Shown: positions 8,398 through 18,419, counted from the first letter of the stretch. The stretch is 32,206 nt of DNA from an uncultured Prevotella sp. (GCA_900315695.1 ONAE01000048.1:1-32206); one strand, 5' to 3'. Notes: generated by a model from the sequence alone, not told the origin. A program made the numbers and translations.

Positions 8398-8428
8398 GTC
8401 GCTATATGGGAAATATTTGCTATTTTTG
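8395..8428 (+). promoter_or_regulatory. Promoter for the oxaloacetate decarboxylase-like gene
   Basis: TATTTTTG (8421-8428) fits the TAnnTTTG -7 box, and TTTG at 8395-8398, within the T-tract of the preceding terminator, is 22 bases upstream. The start codon is 30 bases downstream. Confidence 0.6.
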
Positions 8429-8458
8429 CATTCAAATATTACAATAGTAACTTGAAAT

Positions 8459-10240
8459 ATGGCAAAGAAGAAGATTCAATTCAGTCTCGTTTATAGAGAC
8501 ATGTGGCAGAGTTCAGGCAAATTTCAGCCTCGTAAGGATCAGTTGGAGCGTGTTGCTCCGGCGATTATCGACATGGGGTGTTTTGCCCGTGTGGAGACTA
8601 ATGGCGGTGCCTTTGAACAGGTGAACCTGATGGCGGGAGAGAACCCCAATTTGGCTGTTCGTGCCTTTTGTAAGCCTTTCAATGAAGTAGGCATCAAGAC
8701 ACACATGCTGGATCGTGGTCTGAATGCCCTGCGTATGTATCCTGTGCCCGACGATGTGCGTGCCCTGATGTATAAGGTGAAGCATGCTCAGGGTGTGGAT
8801 ATCACTCGTATCTTCTGTGGTCTGAACGATACACGTAACATTATTCCCAGTATCAAGTGGGCCAAGGAAGGTGGAATGACTCCACAGGCTACCCTGTGTA
8901 TCACCACATCGCCTGTTCACACCGTAGAATACTATGCTGCTATCGCCGATGAGGTGATCGCTGCTGGTGCCGAGGAAATCTGCTTGAAGGATATGGCCGG
9001 TATCGGACAGCCTGCTATGTTGGGCCAGCTCACCAAGGCTATCAAGACCAAACATCCCGATATCATCATCCAGTATCATGGACACTCTGGTCCTGGTCTG
9101 TCGATGGCTTCAATCCTTGAGGTCTGCAACAATGGTGCAGATGTCATCGATACCGCTATTGAGCCTCTGTCGTGGGGTAAGGTTCATCCAGACATCATCT
9201 CGGTTCGTTCAATGCTGAAGAACGAAGGCTTCGAGGTGGCCGATCTGGATATGAACGCCTACATGCAGGCACGTACACTCACCCAGGAGTTTATCGACGA
9301 CTGGTTGGGTTGTTTCATCAACCCTGCCAACAAGCATATGTCATCGCTGCTGCTCGGTTGCGGTCTGCCTGGTGGCATGATGGGCTCGATGATGGCCGAC
9401 CTTGGTCCTATCCAGAAGATGATCAACAAGGAGCGCGAGAAGAAGGGCGAGTCTGTACTCACCATGGACGATATGCTTGTGAAGCTCTTCAACGAGGTAG
9501 AATATGTATGGCCGAAGGTGGGTTATCCCCCATTGGTAACACCGTTCTCTCAGTACACTAAGAATATTGCGCTGATGAATCTGCTCACGATGGAGCAGGG
9601 CAAGGGGCGTTACGTGATGATGGACGATGCCATCTGGGGTATGATCCTCGGTAAGAGTGGTAAGGTGCCTGGTACTATCGCACCAGAACTGATTGAACTG
9701 GCAGAGAAGAAGGGTCTGAAGTTTACGGATGCTGACCCGCATACACTTCTTGAGAATGCCCTCGACGGCTTCCGCAAGGAGATGGACGAGAATGGCTGGG
9801 ACTACGGACAGGATGATGAAGAGCTGTTCGAGTTGGCTATGCACCCCGAGCAGTATCGCCCCTTCAAGAGTGGTCAGGCTAAGAAACAGCTGCTGGCAGA
9901 CATCCAGAAGGCGAAGGATGCCAAGCTGGGTGGCGGTCAGAAGATCTCTCAGGAGGAGATTGATGCCCTGAAGCATGCAAAGGCTGATGCCGTGAAGAGT
10001 CCGTTGGACGGACAACTCATGTGGAGCTTTGGTGGCGAAGGTGTTCCTGCTGCCTGCATAGAGCCGTTCATCGGTCAGAAGTATAAGGAAGGTGATATCT
10101 TCTGCTACCTCCAGACGAAATGGGGTGAGATCGTAGAGATTCCCGCTGCACTGGGTGGCAAGCTTGTAGATATCAGCGTGAAACCTGGACAGAAGATCCG
10201 TCAGGGTGACACGATTGCATGGATTGAACGTGAGGCATAA
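8459..10240 (+). CDS. Oxaloacetate decarboxylase alpha / pyruvate carboxylase B-like carboxyltransferase with atypical biotinyl domain
   Basis: 593 residues. The N-terminal carboxyltransferase TIM barrel has the metal ligands D14 (YRDMWQSS), K177 (CLKDMAGIG) and the H207-x-H209 pair (QYHGHSGPG); a PYC_OADA-type middle domain follows (about 300-450), then a linker and a C-terminal biotinyl/lipoyl-like domain (about 520-590). These enzymes move carboxyl groups between oxaloacetate, pyruvate and biotin. The hairpin normally carrying AMKM reads LQTKWGEI, so only the lysine (K554) is left. Whether it is biotinylated is open. No beta or gamma decarboxylase subunit is adjacent; the next gene is an HD protein sharing one base (TAATG). 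Confidence 0.85.
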   Translation: MAKKKIQFSLVYRDMWQSSGKFQPRKDQLERVAPAIIDMGCFARVETNGGAFEQVNLMAGENPNLAVRAFCKPFNEVGIKTHMLDRGLNALRMYPVPDDVRALMYKVKHAQGVDITRIFCGLNDTRNIIPSIKWAKEGGMTPQATLCITTSPVHTVEYYAAIADEVIAAGAEEICLKDMAGIGQPAMLGQLTKAIKTKHPDIIIQYHGHSGPGLSMASILEVCNNGADVIDTAIEPLSWGKVHPDIISVRSMLKNEGFEVADLDMNAYMQARTLTQEFIDDWLGCFINPANKHMSSLLLGCGLPGGMMGSMMADLGPIQKMINKEREKKGESVLTMDDMLVKLFNEVEYVWPKVGYPPLVTPFSQYTKNIALMNLLTMEQGKGRYVMMDDAIWGMILGKSGKVPGTIAPELIELAEKKGLKFTDADPHTLLENALDGFRKEMDENGWDYGQDDEELFELAMHPEQYRPFKSGQAKKQLLADIQKAKDAKLGGGQKISQEEIDALKHAKADAVKSPLDGQLMWSFGGEGVPAACIEPFIGQKYKEGDIFCYLQTKWGEIVEIPAALGGKLVDISVKPGQKIRQGDTIAWIEREA

Positions 10241-10776
10241 TGGACTATCAGTCGATTATTGATAAGTATTATCCGTCGGAGAATGAACTCCGACGGATAT
10301 TATTAGTACACAGTCGTCAGGTGGCCGACCGCAGTCTGAAGATTGCAAAGGCTCATCCGGAACTGAGACTTGATGAGGAATTTCTTGAGGAGGCTGCTAT
10401 GCTTCACGACATTGGCATCTTCCGCTGTGACGCTCCAGGTATCCAGTGCTTCGGTACAGAACCTTATATCCGTCATGGCGTCATTGGCGCAGAACTCATG
10501 CGACAGGAAGGGTGGGAACGTCATGCACTGGTGTGTGAACGTCATACGGGTACAGGACTCTCAAAAAGGGATATCGAACAGCAGCAGTTGCCCTTGCCGC
10601 ATCAGGATTATATGCCTGTGGCATTAGAGGAACAGGTGATCTGTTATGCCGATAAGTTCTATTCAAAGACGCATCCAGGCACTGAGCGTACGGTGGTGGA
10701 AGCGATGCGAAGTTTGGAGAAATTCGGCTGGGATGGTGTACGCAGATTCCAGAAATGGGTGGACATGTTTGAATAA
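10240..10776 (+). CDS. HD-domain phosphohydrolase
   Basis: 178 residues. The HD metal site is complete: H24 (LLVHSRQVAD), H56-D57 (AMLHDIGIF), H79 (YIRHGVIGAELM), H102 (CERHTGTG), with a later conserved D in CYADKFYSK. Such small cytosolic HD proteins hydrolyse nucleotides or other phosphoesters; the substrate is not known. The start ATG overlaps the stop of the decarboxylase-like gene (TAATG), so the two are co-translated, although no link between their activities is evident. Confidence 0.8.
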   Translation: MDYQSIIDKYYPSENELRRILLVHSRQVADRSLKIAKAHPELRLDEEFLEEAAMLHDIGIFRCDAPGIQCFGTEPYIRHGVIGAELMRQEGWERHALVCERHTGTGLSKRDIEQQQLPLPHQDYMPVALEEQVICYADKFYSKTHPGTERTVVEAMRSLEKFGWDGVRRFQKWVDMFE

Positions 10777-10803
10777 TAAAACGAAAAAAAGTAAAAAAGT
10801 AGG

Positions 10804-10830
10804 AGGGGAATTTTGTAATTCCCCTATTTT
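10804..10830 (+). terminator. Terminator hairpin overlapping the next promoter
   Basis: A 9-bp perfect stem (AGGGGAATT 10804-10812, complement 10817-10825) with a 4-base loop is followed by ATTTT. It lies 28 bases after the HD gene stop. The -33 TTTG of the downstream promoter sits at the top of the stem and in the loop. Confidence 0.7.
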
Positions 10831-10842
10831 ATTGTACTTTTG
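10812..10842 (+). promoter_or_regulatory. Promoter for the LptD-like gene
   Basis: TTTG (10812-10815), a 19-base spacer and TACTTTTG (10835-10842) form a near-perfect Bacteroidota promoter. Transcription should start near 10849, which rules out the TTG at 10840 as the start codon of the next gene. Confidence 0.8.
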
Positions 10843-10866
10843 CACCGCAAACAAAACATTATAGGT

Positions 10867-13731
10867 GTGAAAAGAAGATCAGCTTTAATCCTTATGCTCT
10901 TTGCCATTATTATGATGATGGCGGAGGGCCCCCTGTCTCTTTACTCGAAAAGAGGCAAGCAGGATGATGTGCCTGACTCCGTCTCACGCCAACAGACAGA
11001 CACTATCTTGTCATCCCGTGTGGAAGCCAGTGCGAAGACCAAGCGCGACACCTCGATGATGGACTCTCTGGAGTTAGCCATTTATAAGCATAACAAGGCT
11101 GTGGATGACTCACTTGAACTAGATAGTATTAACCGCAGTCGTAAGAACGGTATCGACTCCCCCGTAGATTATTCTGCCGACGACTCCCTGACATATGATG
11201 CAGCAGTCAAAATGGCCAATCTATATGGCTCCTCTAAGGTGAAATACCAGAATATGGATCTGGAGAGTGACCGTATCTCGATGAGTCTCGACAGTAATCT
11301 GGTGCACGCCACAGGAACGATGGACAGCACAAAGATGGAACTGACAGGTACACCAGTCTTCAAAATGGGCAGCGATGAATATGAGAGCGACACGATGGCC
11401 TTTAATTTCAAGACGAAGAAAGGTCTGATCACATCGGTCTATACCAAGCAGGACGAGGGCTTCCTCACCAGTGAGATCTCCAAGCGTGGTGCCGACGGAG
11501 AAATGTTTCTCCAGCATGGTCGCTATACCACCTGTGACGATCCGCATCCCGACTTCTACCTGGCACTCTCGCGTGCGAAGGTGCGTCCAGGTAAAGATGT
11601 GGTGTTCGGTCCTGCCTATCTTGTGGTGGCAGATGTTCCTCTGCCTCTGGCTGTACCTTATGGATTCTTCCCATTTACGAAGAGTTACTCCAGCGGTCTG
11701 ATCATGCCTACCTATGGTGATGAGACAGATCGTGGTTTCTATTTGCGTGATGGTGGCTACTACTTTGCCATCAGTGACAAGATGGATCTGAAGCTGATTG
11801 GTGAGATATATACCAAAGGTTCCTGGGGTCTGAGTGTTACGTCGAATTATAGAAAACGCTACAGATATAACGGCTCGTTCATGTTCAGTCTCCAGAATAC
11901 TGTCCGTGGTGAGAAAAACGATCCCAACTACTCGAGAGATAACAGTTTCAAATTGCAGTGGTCACACCATCAGGATTCGAAGGCGAACCCATATACCAGC
12001 TTGTCTGCCAGTGTAAACTTTGCCACAACGAGTTATGAGCGCAATAACCTCTCCTCGATGTACAATCCACAGGCAATGACGCAGTCCACCCGTACATCAT
12101 CTGTCTCTTGGCAGACGCGCTTCTCCAGTATCGGTATGACGCTGAGCTCACAGATGAACGTGGCTCAGAATATGCGTGACTCGACAATCTCACTCACACT
12201 GCCTAGTCTGAATATTTCTCTGGCTCCTATCTATCCCTTTAAGCGTAAGAAGGCTGCTGGTACAGAGCGGTGGTATGAGAAGATTTCTCTTACCTATACT
12301 GGTCAGTTTAAGAATGAGATTAACACCAAGGAGGACAAGATCATGAAGTCGAAGCTGAACAGGGACTGGCTGAACGGTATGCAGCATGTGATTCCTATCA
12401 AGGCAAACTTTACGCTCTTCAGTTATCTGAATGTGACGCCATCGTTCAACTTTACTGACCGCATGTATCTCAGAAAGGTGGAGAAGTCGTGGGATGAGAC
12501 CAAACAGCGTGAGGTGACAGATACTGTGACAGGCTTCTATAATGTTTATAACTGGAGTCTGAATCTGGGTCTCACTACCAAACTTTATGGCTTCTGGGTT
12601 CCTAACCGTAAGATCTTCGGCGATAAGATCCAAGCCATCCGTCACGTCATCACACCAACGGTTAGCTTCTCGTATGCCCCCGATTTCGGTTCAAGTCGTT
12701 ATGGTTATTATCAGTACTACCAGAAGACTGACGAAAAAGGCAACGTCTCAATGGTGGAATATTCGCCTTATCAAGGTGCGGCTTACGGCTATCCAGGCAA
12801 AGGTAAATCTAGCATCCTGAATTTCGAACTGAGCAACAACCTTGAGATGAAAGTAAAGAGCGATGATGACTCTACTGGCATGAAGAAAATCTCACTCATC
12901 GATGAGTTCAAACTGTCGTCATATTATAACTTTGCGACAGATATCCGTCCATTAGGTGATCTGAATGCCGTTCTGAGACTAAAACTCTCGAAGAGCTATA
13001 CGCTGAACCTGAGTACGGTCTTCAAGTCGTATGTCTATGAGGCTGATAGTGTGGGCGCTACGCCTCGTGAGAGTGAACACGTGACCTATTGGCAACAGGG
13101 TAAGTTCGGTCGTTTCACAAGTCTCTCCCAGAACCTCTCCTATACGTTGAACAATGAGAAGATGATGAACTTCGTCAAATGGCTCAAGGGTGAGAAGATA
13201 GAGAAAAAAGGTAACAAGAATAAACGACGCGACGAAGACGACGAATGGGATAATCCCGTTGAGACAAATATCGATAAGGATATGGAGAAAGCCAAACATG
13301 GTGCCAAGAGAAGTGAGACCAATAAGGCAGAAACCGATGAGGATGGCTATATGACCTTCAAGATTCCTTGGAGCCTGAGTATCGGTTATGGTATCACTGT
13401 AAGAGAGGACATGAACGTGAAGAAGTTTAACTACGACACGATGAGATATCCTTATAAGTTCACTCAGAATCTGAATGTGAGCGGAAACGTGCGCATCAGT
13501 GATGGCTGGAATATCTCCTTCTCCTCAGGTTATGACTTCGAGAACAGTAAGATCTCCATGACCACTGCCTCGCTTAATCGTGATCTGCACTGTTTTAACA
13601 TGTCGTGCTCAGTAGTGCTTGCGCCTTACACCAGCTATAACTTCTCTTTCAGGTGTAATGCTGCAACGCTCACGGATGCCTTGAAATACGACAAGCGCAG
13701 TAGCTATTCCAACGCCGTGCAGTGGTATTAA
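10867..13731 (+). CDS. LptD-like LPS-assembly outer-membrane protein
   Basis: 954 residues from the GTG at 10867. Upstream in-frame codons overlap the promoter, so this GTG (VKRRSALILMLFAIIMM) is the sensible start, giving a basic N-terminus and a hydrophobic signal segment. The N-terminal region (about 130-260) is an OstA/LptD-type beta domain (VKYQNMDLESDRISMSLDSN, VHATGTMDSTKMELTGTPVF), and the rest is a large beta-barrel rich in alternating aromatic strands, ending in QWY. LptD inserts lipopolysaccharide into the outer leaflet with LptE. A lysine-rich insert (about 780-830) is probably a long loop. Bacteroidota versions are usually annotated putative LptD; there is little pairwise similarity to the E. 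coli protein. Confidence 0.78.
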   Translation: MKRRSALILMLFAIIMMMAEGPLSLYSKRGKQDDVPDSVSRQQTDTILSSRVEASAKTKRDTSMMDSLELAIYKHNKAVDDSLELDSINRSRKNGIDSPVDYSADDSLTYDAAVKMANLYGSSKVKYQNMDLESDRISMSLDSNLVHATGTMDSTKMELTGTPVFKMGSDEYESDTMAFNFKTKKGLITSVYTKQDEGFLTSEISKRGADGEMFLQHGRYTTCDDPHPDFYLALSRAKVRPGKDVVFGPAYLVVADVPLPLAVPYGFFPFTKSYSSGLIMPTYGDETDRGFYLRDGGYYFAISDKMDLKLIGEIYTKGSWGLSVTSNYRKRYRYNGSFMFSLQNTVRGEKNDPNYSRDNSFKLQWSHHQDSKANPYTSLSASVNFATTSYERNNLSSMYNPQAMTQSTRTSSVSWQTRFSSIGMTLSSQMNVAQNMRDSTISLTLPSLNISLAPIYPFKRKKAAGTERWYEKISLTYTGQFKNEINTKEDKIMKSKLNRDWLNGMQHVIPIKANFTLFSYLNVTPSFNFTDRMYLRKVEKSWDETKQREVTDTVTGFYNVYNWSLNLGLTTKLYGFWVPNRKIFGDKIQAIRHVITPTVSFSYAPDFGSSRYGYYQYYQKTDEKGNVSMVEYSPYQGAAYGYPGKGKSSILNFELSNNLEMKVKSDDDSTGMKKISLIDEFKLSSYYNFATDIRPLGDLNAVLRLKLSKSYTLNLSTVFKSYVYEADSVGATPRESEHVTYWQQGKFGRFTSLSQNLSYTLNNEKMMNFVKWLKGEKIEKKGNKNKRRDEDDEWDNPVETNIDKDMEKAKHGAKRSETNKAETDEDGYMTFKIPWSLSIGYGITVREDMNVKKFNYDTMRYPYKFTQNLNVSGNVRISDGWNISFSSGYDFENSKISMTTASLNRDLHCFNMSCSVVLAPYTSYNFSFRCNAATLTDALKYDKRSSYSNAVQWY

Positions 13732-13772
13732 GAGATATGGAATGCAAAACCTAACAAAACCAACAAAACATC

Positions 13773-16037
13773 ATGGCTGAATTACCTGATATGATTGAAG
13801 ACCTTGCCCTTATCTTGGTGGTGGCAGGTGTCGTGACGCTGATATTCAAGAAACTGAAGCAGCCCCTGGTTCTGGGCTATATTGTGGCAGGATTCCTTGT
13901 CAGTCCGAATATGCCTTATACGGCATCAGTGGCCGATATGGAGAACGTGCATCTCTGGGCTGATATCGGTGTGATGTTCCTTTTGTTCTCGCTTGGTCTT
14001 GATTTCTCATTCAAGAAAATCCTGAAGATGGGTGCTTCGCCTGTCATCTCCACTTGCACCATCATTTTCTGTATGTCTATGTTAGGCTTCTGCGTGGGGC
14101 GCCTTTTCGGTTGGGAACAGATGGACTGTATCTTTCTAGGGGGTATGCTGGCCATGTCGTCAACCACGATTATCTATAAGGCTTTCGATGACCTGGGGTT
14201 GCGACAACAGCAGTTTGCAGGTTTGGTGATGAGTGTGCTCATTCTGGAAGATATTCTGGCTATTGTGATGATGGTGATGCTGAGTGCCATTGCCCAGGGA
14301 AATCTTGAGGGTAGTCAGATGCTGGAGTCGGTCATGCGTATTGGTTTCTTCCTGATCCTCTGGCTGGTGGTGGGTATTTTTGCTATTCCACTCTTTTTAC
14401 GTGCTGTGAGATCGTTGATCAATACCGAGGTGCTGTTGGTGGTATCACTAGGACTCTGTTGCGCGATGGCAGTCATCTCATCGAAAGTGGGTTTCAGCTC
14501 AGCCTTTGGAGCCTTTATCATGGGAAGCATCCTGGCAGAGACAGTCGAGGCCGAGCGTATCGAGAAGCTGGTGGAGCCTGTAAAGAATCTATTCGGTGCC
14601 ATCTTCTTTGTGTCGGTAGGTATGCTGGTCGATCCGAAGATTCTGGTAGAGTATGCCGTACCCATCATACTGTTGGTGATGACAATTCTGATAGGTCAGA
14701 GCGTCTTTGGAACCTTCTCTTTCATGCTCGGAGGTGAGTCTCTGAAGTCTGCCATGCGTTGCGGTTTCTCAATGGCGCAGATCGGTGAATTCTCGTTTAT
14801 CATTGCTTCGCTGGGCCTGTCATTGGGTGTCATCAGTGATTTCCTATATCCGGTGGTGGTGGCTGTATCTGTCATTACAACTTTCCTCACACCTTACATG
14901 ATACGGTTTGCCACACCGGTTTATAATAATCTGGAGCATCGTCTGCCTAATAAGCTCATCAATTCGCTTAACTCGCTGTCGATGGGAAATCATCAGCACC
15001 AGCATGGACAGAATCTATGGAAGAAACTACTCACTCAGATGACCATTAACACGGTGGTGTATTCCATCCTTACATCAGCGACCATCGTTATGATGTTCAC
15101 CTTTGTGCTGCCTTTTATGCGTGGTATCATGCCTGGCTGGGAGCTTCATTGGTATGCCAACGGCGTAACGGGTGTGCTCACAGTGCTAGTCATAGCACCA
15201 TTCCTGCGTGCTATGGTGATGAAGAAAAACCGCAGTCCGGAGTTCCGTGCCCTTTGGGATGAGAGCTCGCGTAACCGTATGCCCCTTATCTTTACCATTG
15301 TTGTGCGTGCGATTATTGCCATAGCCTTCATCTTCTACATCTGCAATTTCCTGAGCCGTTTCACCAATGCCTTGATGATTACCATCGGTGTGATTGTGAT
15401 TCTGCTGATTATCTTCTCCCGTTGGGTGAAGCACCGTAGCATCACACTTGAGCGCCTGTTTGTGCAGAACCTGCGTTCACGTGATATCGCAGCCCAGGTG
15501 TATGGTAAGAAGCGTCCGCTTTATGCTGGCCGTCTGTTGGATCGTGATATCCATATTGCCGACTTCGAGGTGCCCTCAGATTCCATGTGGATGGGACAAA
15601 CTCTAAAACAGTTGAATCTGGGCAAGAAGTATGGTGTTCATATCAGCAGTATCCTGCGCAGTGGATGGCGTGTTAATATCCCTGATGGTGACTTTATGAT
15701 CTTTCCTGGTGATGTGCTTCAGGCTATTGGTAGCGATGAGCAGTTCTCTGTGTTCCGTGAGGCGCTGGAGAACGAGCGTTTGGGGGTTGATCCCAATGCA
15801 GAGAAGCGCATCATGCAACTACACCAGCTAATCATAGATCACAATAGTCCTTTCTTGGGCAAGACGCTGATAGAGAGTGGCATCCGCGATCTGTACAGCT
15901 GTATGGTCATCGGCTTGGAGGAAGGAAAACAGAACTTGTCTGCTTTCCCGCCAAACCGTAAGTTTGAGGAAGGGGATATCATCTGGCTCGTAGGTGAGCA
16001 GGAATCGCTTAATGCCCTCTCAGAGGTTAACGTTTAA
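13773..16037 (+). CDS. CPA2 (KefB-like) cation:proton antiporter with extra membrane part and two TrkA-C domains
   Basis: 754 residues. Residues about 1-385 form the Na+/H+ exchanger domain, with [17 protein letters not shown], the FSLGLDFSF motif and [14 protein letters not shown]. After a linker, four further hydrophobic segments (about 425-560) precede two cytosolic RCK_C/TrkA-C-like domains (about 590-675 and 690-750; the second has [18 protein letters not shown]). There is no obvious Rossmann TrkA-N domain. The protein should exchange K+ or Na+ for H+ at the inner membrane, with ligand control through the C-terminal domains. Its stop codon overlaps that of pepT by 4 bases on the opposite strand. 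Confidence 0.88.
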   Translation: MAELPDMIEDLALILVVAGVVTLIFKKLKQPLVLGYIVAGFLVSPNMPYTASVADMENVHLWADIGVMFLLFSLGLDFSFKKILKMGASPVISTCTIIFCMSMLGFCVGRLFGWEQMDCIFLGGMLAMSSTTIIYKAFDDLGLRQQQFAGLVMSVLILEDILAIVMMVMLSAIAQGNLEGSQMLESVMRIGFFLILWLVVGIFAIPLFLRAVRSLINTEVLLVVSLGLCCAMAVISSKVGFSSAFGAFIMGSILAETVEAERIEKLVEPVKNLFGAIFFVSVGMLVDPKILVEYAVPIILLVMTILIGQSVFGTFSFMLGGESLKSAMRCGFSMAQIGEFSFIIASLGLSLGVISDFLYPVVVAVSVITTFLTPYMIRFATPVYNNLEHRLPNKLINSLNSLSMGNHQHQHGQNLWKKLLTQMTINTVVYSILTSATIVMMFTFVLPFMRGIMPGWELHWYANGVTGVLTVLVIAPFLRAMVMKKNRSPEFRALWDESSRNRMPLIFTIVVRAIIAIAFIFYICNFLSRFTNALMITIGVIVILLIIFSRWVKHRSITLERLFVQNLRSRDIAAQVYGKKRPLYAGRLLDRDIHIADFEVPSDSMWMGQTLKQLNLGKKYGVHISSILRSGWRVNIPDGDFMIFPGDVLQAIGSDEQFSVFREALENERLGVDPNAEKRIMQLHQLIIDHNSPFLGKTLIESGIRDLYSCMVIGLEEGKQNLSAFPPNRKFEEGDIIWLVGEQESLNALSEVNV

Positions 16038-17257
16038 TCGTTAAAACCGGCTGTCAGTTCGCAGATACGTATAATGACCTGCATAGCCTGTTTCATCGAC
16101 TGGATACTTACAAACTCATAAGGTCCGTGAAAGTTTACTCCTCCAGCAAAAATGTTGGGGCAGGGGAGGCCTTTGAATGAGAGTTGGGCACCATCGGTAC
16201 CACCACGAATAGGCTTCACTTTGGGTGCTACACCACAGTCCTGCATCGCATGCAGCACCAGGTCGATGACATGCATCTGTGGATCAATCTTCTCCTTCAT
16301 ATTATAGTACTGATCCTTGACCTCAGCAATCACAGTACCCTCACCATAGGTCTCGTTCATCTGTTCTGCACATCTCTGAACGAGGCGTTTACGCTCCTCA
16401 AAACGGTCTCGGTCATGGTCGCGGATGATATAGCTCAGTTTGGCCTGTTCCACATTGCTCTCGATACCCAGCAGATGGTAGAACCCCTGATAGCCCTCAG
16501 TGGTCTCTGGACGTTCCTCAACGGGTAACAGCTGTGCGAACTCTGTAGCCAGTATGTTGGCGTTAATCATCTTGTTCTTGGCATAACCTGGGTGAACACT
16601 CACACCCTTGATCAGGATTTTCGCACTGGCGGCATTGAAGTTCTCAAACTCCAGTTCTCCTACATCGCCGCCATCCATCGTGTAGGCCCAGTCGCAGCCG
16701 AACTTCTCCACATCGAAATGGTGCGCGCCCATACCTATCTCCTCGTCAGGATTGAAGGCGATGCGGATCTTTCCGTGTTTCACCTCCGGATGGTCTCTTA
16801 GCCAGCACATAGCCTGAATGATTTCTGCGATGCCTGCCTTGTCGTCGGCACCTAACAATGTGTGACCGTCTGTAACGATCAGATCCTCTCCGATATGCTT
16901 GAGAAGTTCTGGAAACTTCTTCGGACTGCTGATGATGCCTTCTGACAACAGAATGTCGCTACCGTCGTAATTGTTTACGATGCGGGCCTTGATGTCAGCA
17001 CCAGAACAGTCTGGACTGGTATCGTAGTGTGAAATGAAACCAATGATGGGAATATCGCCCTTGACGTTTGCTTTCAGAGTGGCATAGATGTAACCTTTGT
17101 CATCCATCTCCACATCGTTAAAACCCTCGTTCTCCAACTCTTTCTTCAGGTAGTTCGCAAACACTAATTGTTTTTCTGTACTCGGCACCTGGTCGCTGTC
17201 TTCCTTTGACTGTGTGTCGAACTTTGTGTAATTAAGAAATCGTTCGGTAATATCCAT
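16034..17257 (-). CDS. pepT: Peptidase T (tripeptide aminopeptidase)
   Basis: 407 residues, full length. A zinc-dependent M20 metallopeptidase that removes the N-terminal residue of tripeptides in the cytosol. Metal and catalytic residues are visible: H77 and D79 (ISHYDTSPD), D138 (LLGADDKAG), E172-E173 ([15 protein letters not shown]), D194 region ([17 protein letters not shown]) and the final H in [11 protein letters not shown]. The start ([17 protein letters not shown]) is typical of PepT. It converges on the antiporter with overlapping stop codons and no room for a terminator between them. Confidence 0.96.
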   Translation of the reverse strand: MDITERFLNYTKFDTQSKEDSDQVPSTEKQLVFANYLKKELENEGFNDVEMDDKGYIYATLKANVKGDIPIIGFISHYDTSPDCSGADIKARIVNNYDGSDILLSEGIISSPKKFPELLKHIGEDLIVTDGHTLLGADDKAGIAEIIQAMCWLRDHPEVKHGKIRIAFNPDEEIGMGAHHFDVEKFGCDWAYTMDGGDVGELEFENFNAASAKILIKGVSVHPGYAKNKMINANILATEFAQLLPVEERPETTEGYQGFYHLLGIESNVEQAKLSYIIRDHDRDRFEERKRLVQRCAEQMNETYGEGTVIAEVKDQYYNMKEKIDPQMHVIDLVLHAMQDCGVAPKVKPIRGGTDGAQLSFKGLPCPNIFAGGVNFHGPYEFVSIQSMKQAMQVIIRICELTAGFND

Positions 17258-17287
17258 TTTTTGTGATTATTCTATCTTAAGAGGATA

Positions 17288-17321
17288 CAAAATTAAGCAT
17301 TTTTCGGCAGAATCTTTCAAA
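17288..17321 (-). promoter_or_regulatory. Probable pepT promoter
   Basis: On the minus strand TAATTTTG (17288-17295) with TTTG at 17318-17321, spacing 22, about 30 bases before the pepT ATG. Its -33 box overlaps the -33 box of the divergent promoter at one base, so the two promoters may compete. Confidence 0.5.
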
Positions 17322-17346
17322 TAATCGAAAAAATACACTAACTTTG
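17315..17346 (+). promoter_or_regulatory. Promoter for the UpxY-like gene
   Basis: TTTC (17315-17318), 20 bases, then TAACTTTG (17339-17346). The start codon at 17358 is only 11 bases downstream of the -7 box, so the leader is very short. Confidence 0.6.
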
Positions 17347-17357
17347 CAGAAATTTTC

Positions 17358-18419
17358 ATGAAAATGGACGAAAATGAGGTTAGATGGTATGTTATCGGCT
17401 CAGTAACTCGAGGTCGTGAACTTAAGATCCGCGACGAGTTGCGACGCGAAAACCATGAGTGCTTCGTACCCCTTAGGTATGATGTACGCAAGAAATGTGG
17501 CCAACGTCAGCGCACGTTGGTTCCTGCTGTTACTGGCCTCATCTTCCTGTGTGGCACATTAGAGGATGTGCGTGAGATCATCAGGTTCCGTCACGATGGT
17601 CTCTTTATCCGTAAGTCCACCTATTCTAATAAGGAGGATTATCTCTCCGTCTCTGATCACGACATGCGTAACTTTATTGCCGTCACCGAGCAGGCTGGCG
17701 AGAATATCACCTATTTTAATCCTGATGAGATCCATCTGCAGGTGGGTGATAAGATCCGTGTAAACGGTGGTATGTTTGATGGGCGTGAGGGTGTGATTAT
17801 GCGTATCAAAGGCAAGCGGCGCCGTCAGTTGGTTGTCTCTATCCCTGATATCGTCTATGCAGCTGTAGAACTGGAGCCAGAACTGCTTGAACTCATTACG
17901 TCTGGGCAACAGGATAGTACAAGTATCGTGGAGAAGACTCCAGAAAGTTCTCCCAAGGGCAACCGCCGTACCCAGAACATCGATGAAGACAAGAAACTCT
18001 TGTCCGACTTGGCGCATCGTCTGCTGTTCGAGGTGACATCCTCCTATCAGCATGAGAAAGAATATTTCCTTTGGATCTCAGAATTGCGTCGCGTGCGTGA
18101 ACGGCTGTTGCCTTATAAAGGTTATATCGCTGCTCAGGAGGCTGAACTGGCGATACCTCTTTATCTGGCTGCTGTCAAGCTCGAAGAAGATGTTGAGGCT
18201 GCAGAACAACGTGTGCGTAAGGTGATGGAACGTCTTAACGACTCAAGTTTCCACAAACTCTACATCCGGCTCTATCTCGCCCGGTTGGCAGGTGATGAGG
18301 AGTCGCGTCGTAAGGTAGAAGAACAGGTGGCTGCTTGGCAGGGCATCCGTCTTACTCCGAAGCAAAAAGAATTCCTCGACGAATACAAGCTGTTATTCGA
18401 TTCCCCTAAGAAAGATTGA
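17358..18419 (+). CDS. UpxY/NusG-like transcription antiterminator with long helical C-terminal extension
   Basis: 353 residues. The N-terminal NusG domain begins RWYVIGSVTRGRELKIRDEL and includes ECFVPLRYDV and PAVTGLIFLCGT; a KOW domain follows (about 130-175, VGDKIRVNGGMFDGREGVI). UpxY proteins are specialised NusG paralogues in Bacteroidota that let RNA polymerase read through capsule operons. Ordinary UpxY proteins are about 170-190 residues; this one adds some 160 mostly helical, charged residues. No polysaccharide genes follow: it converges on the sensor kinase with a 14-base overlap of coding ends. A second in-frame ATG at 17364 is also possible. Confidence 0.78.
   Translation: MKMDENEVRWYVIGSVTRGRELKIRDELRRENHECFVPLRYDVRKKCGQRQRTLVPAVTGLIFLCGTLEDVREIIRFRHDGLFIRKSTYSNKEDYLSVSDHDMRNFIAVTEQAGENITYFNPDEIHLQVGDKIRVNGGMFDGREGVIMRIKGKRRRQLVVSIPDIVYAAVELEPELLELITSGQQDSTSIVEKTPESSPKGNRRTQNIDEDKKLLSDLAHRLLFEVTSSYQHEKEYFLWISELRRVRERLLPYKGYIAAQEAELAIPLYLAAVKLEEDVEAAEQRVRKVMERLNDSSFHKLYIRLYLARLAGDEESRRKVEEQVAAWQGIRLTPKQKEFLDEYKLLFDSPKKD

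Noticed and set aside
9341-10015. A 224-codon minus-strand frame opposite the carboxyltransferase
   Set aside because: Antisense shadow; the plus strand carries an unmistakable enzyme with all catalytic motifs.
10840-10866. TTG at 10840 as start of the LptD-like gene
   Set aside because: It overlaps the -7 promoter box; the GTG at 10867 gives a proper signal-peptide-like N-terminus.
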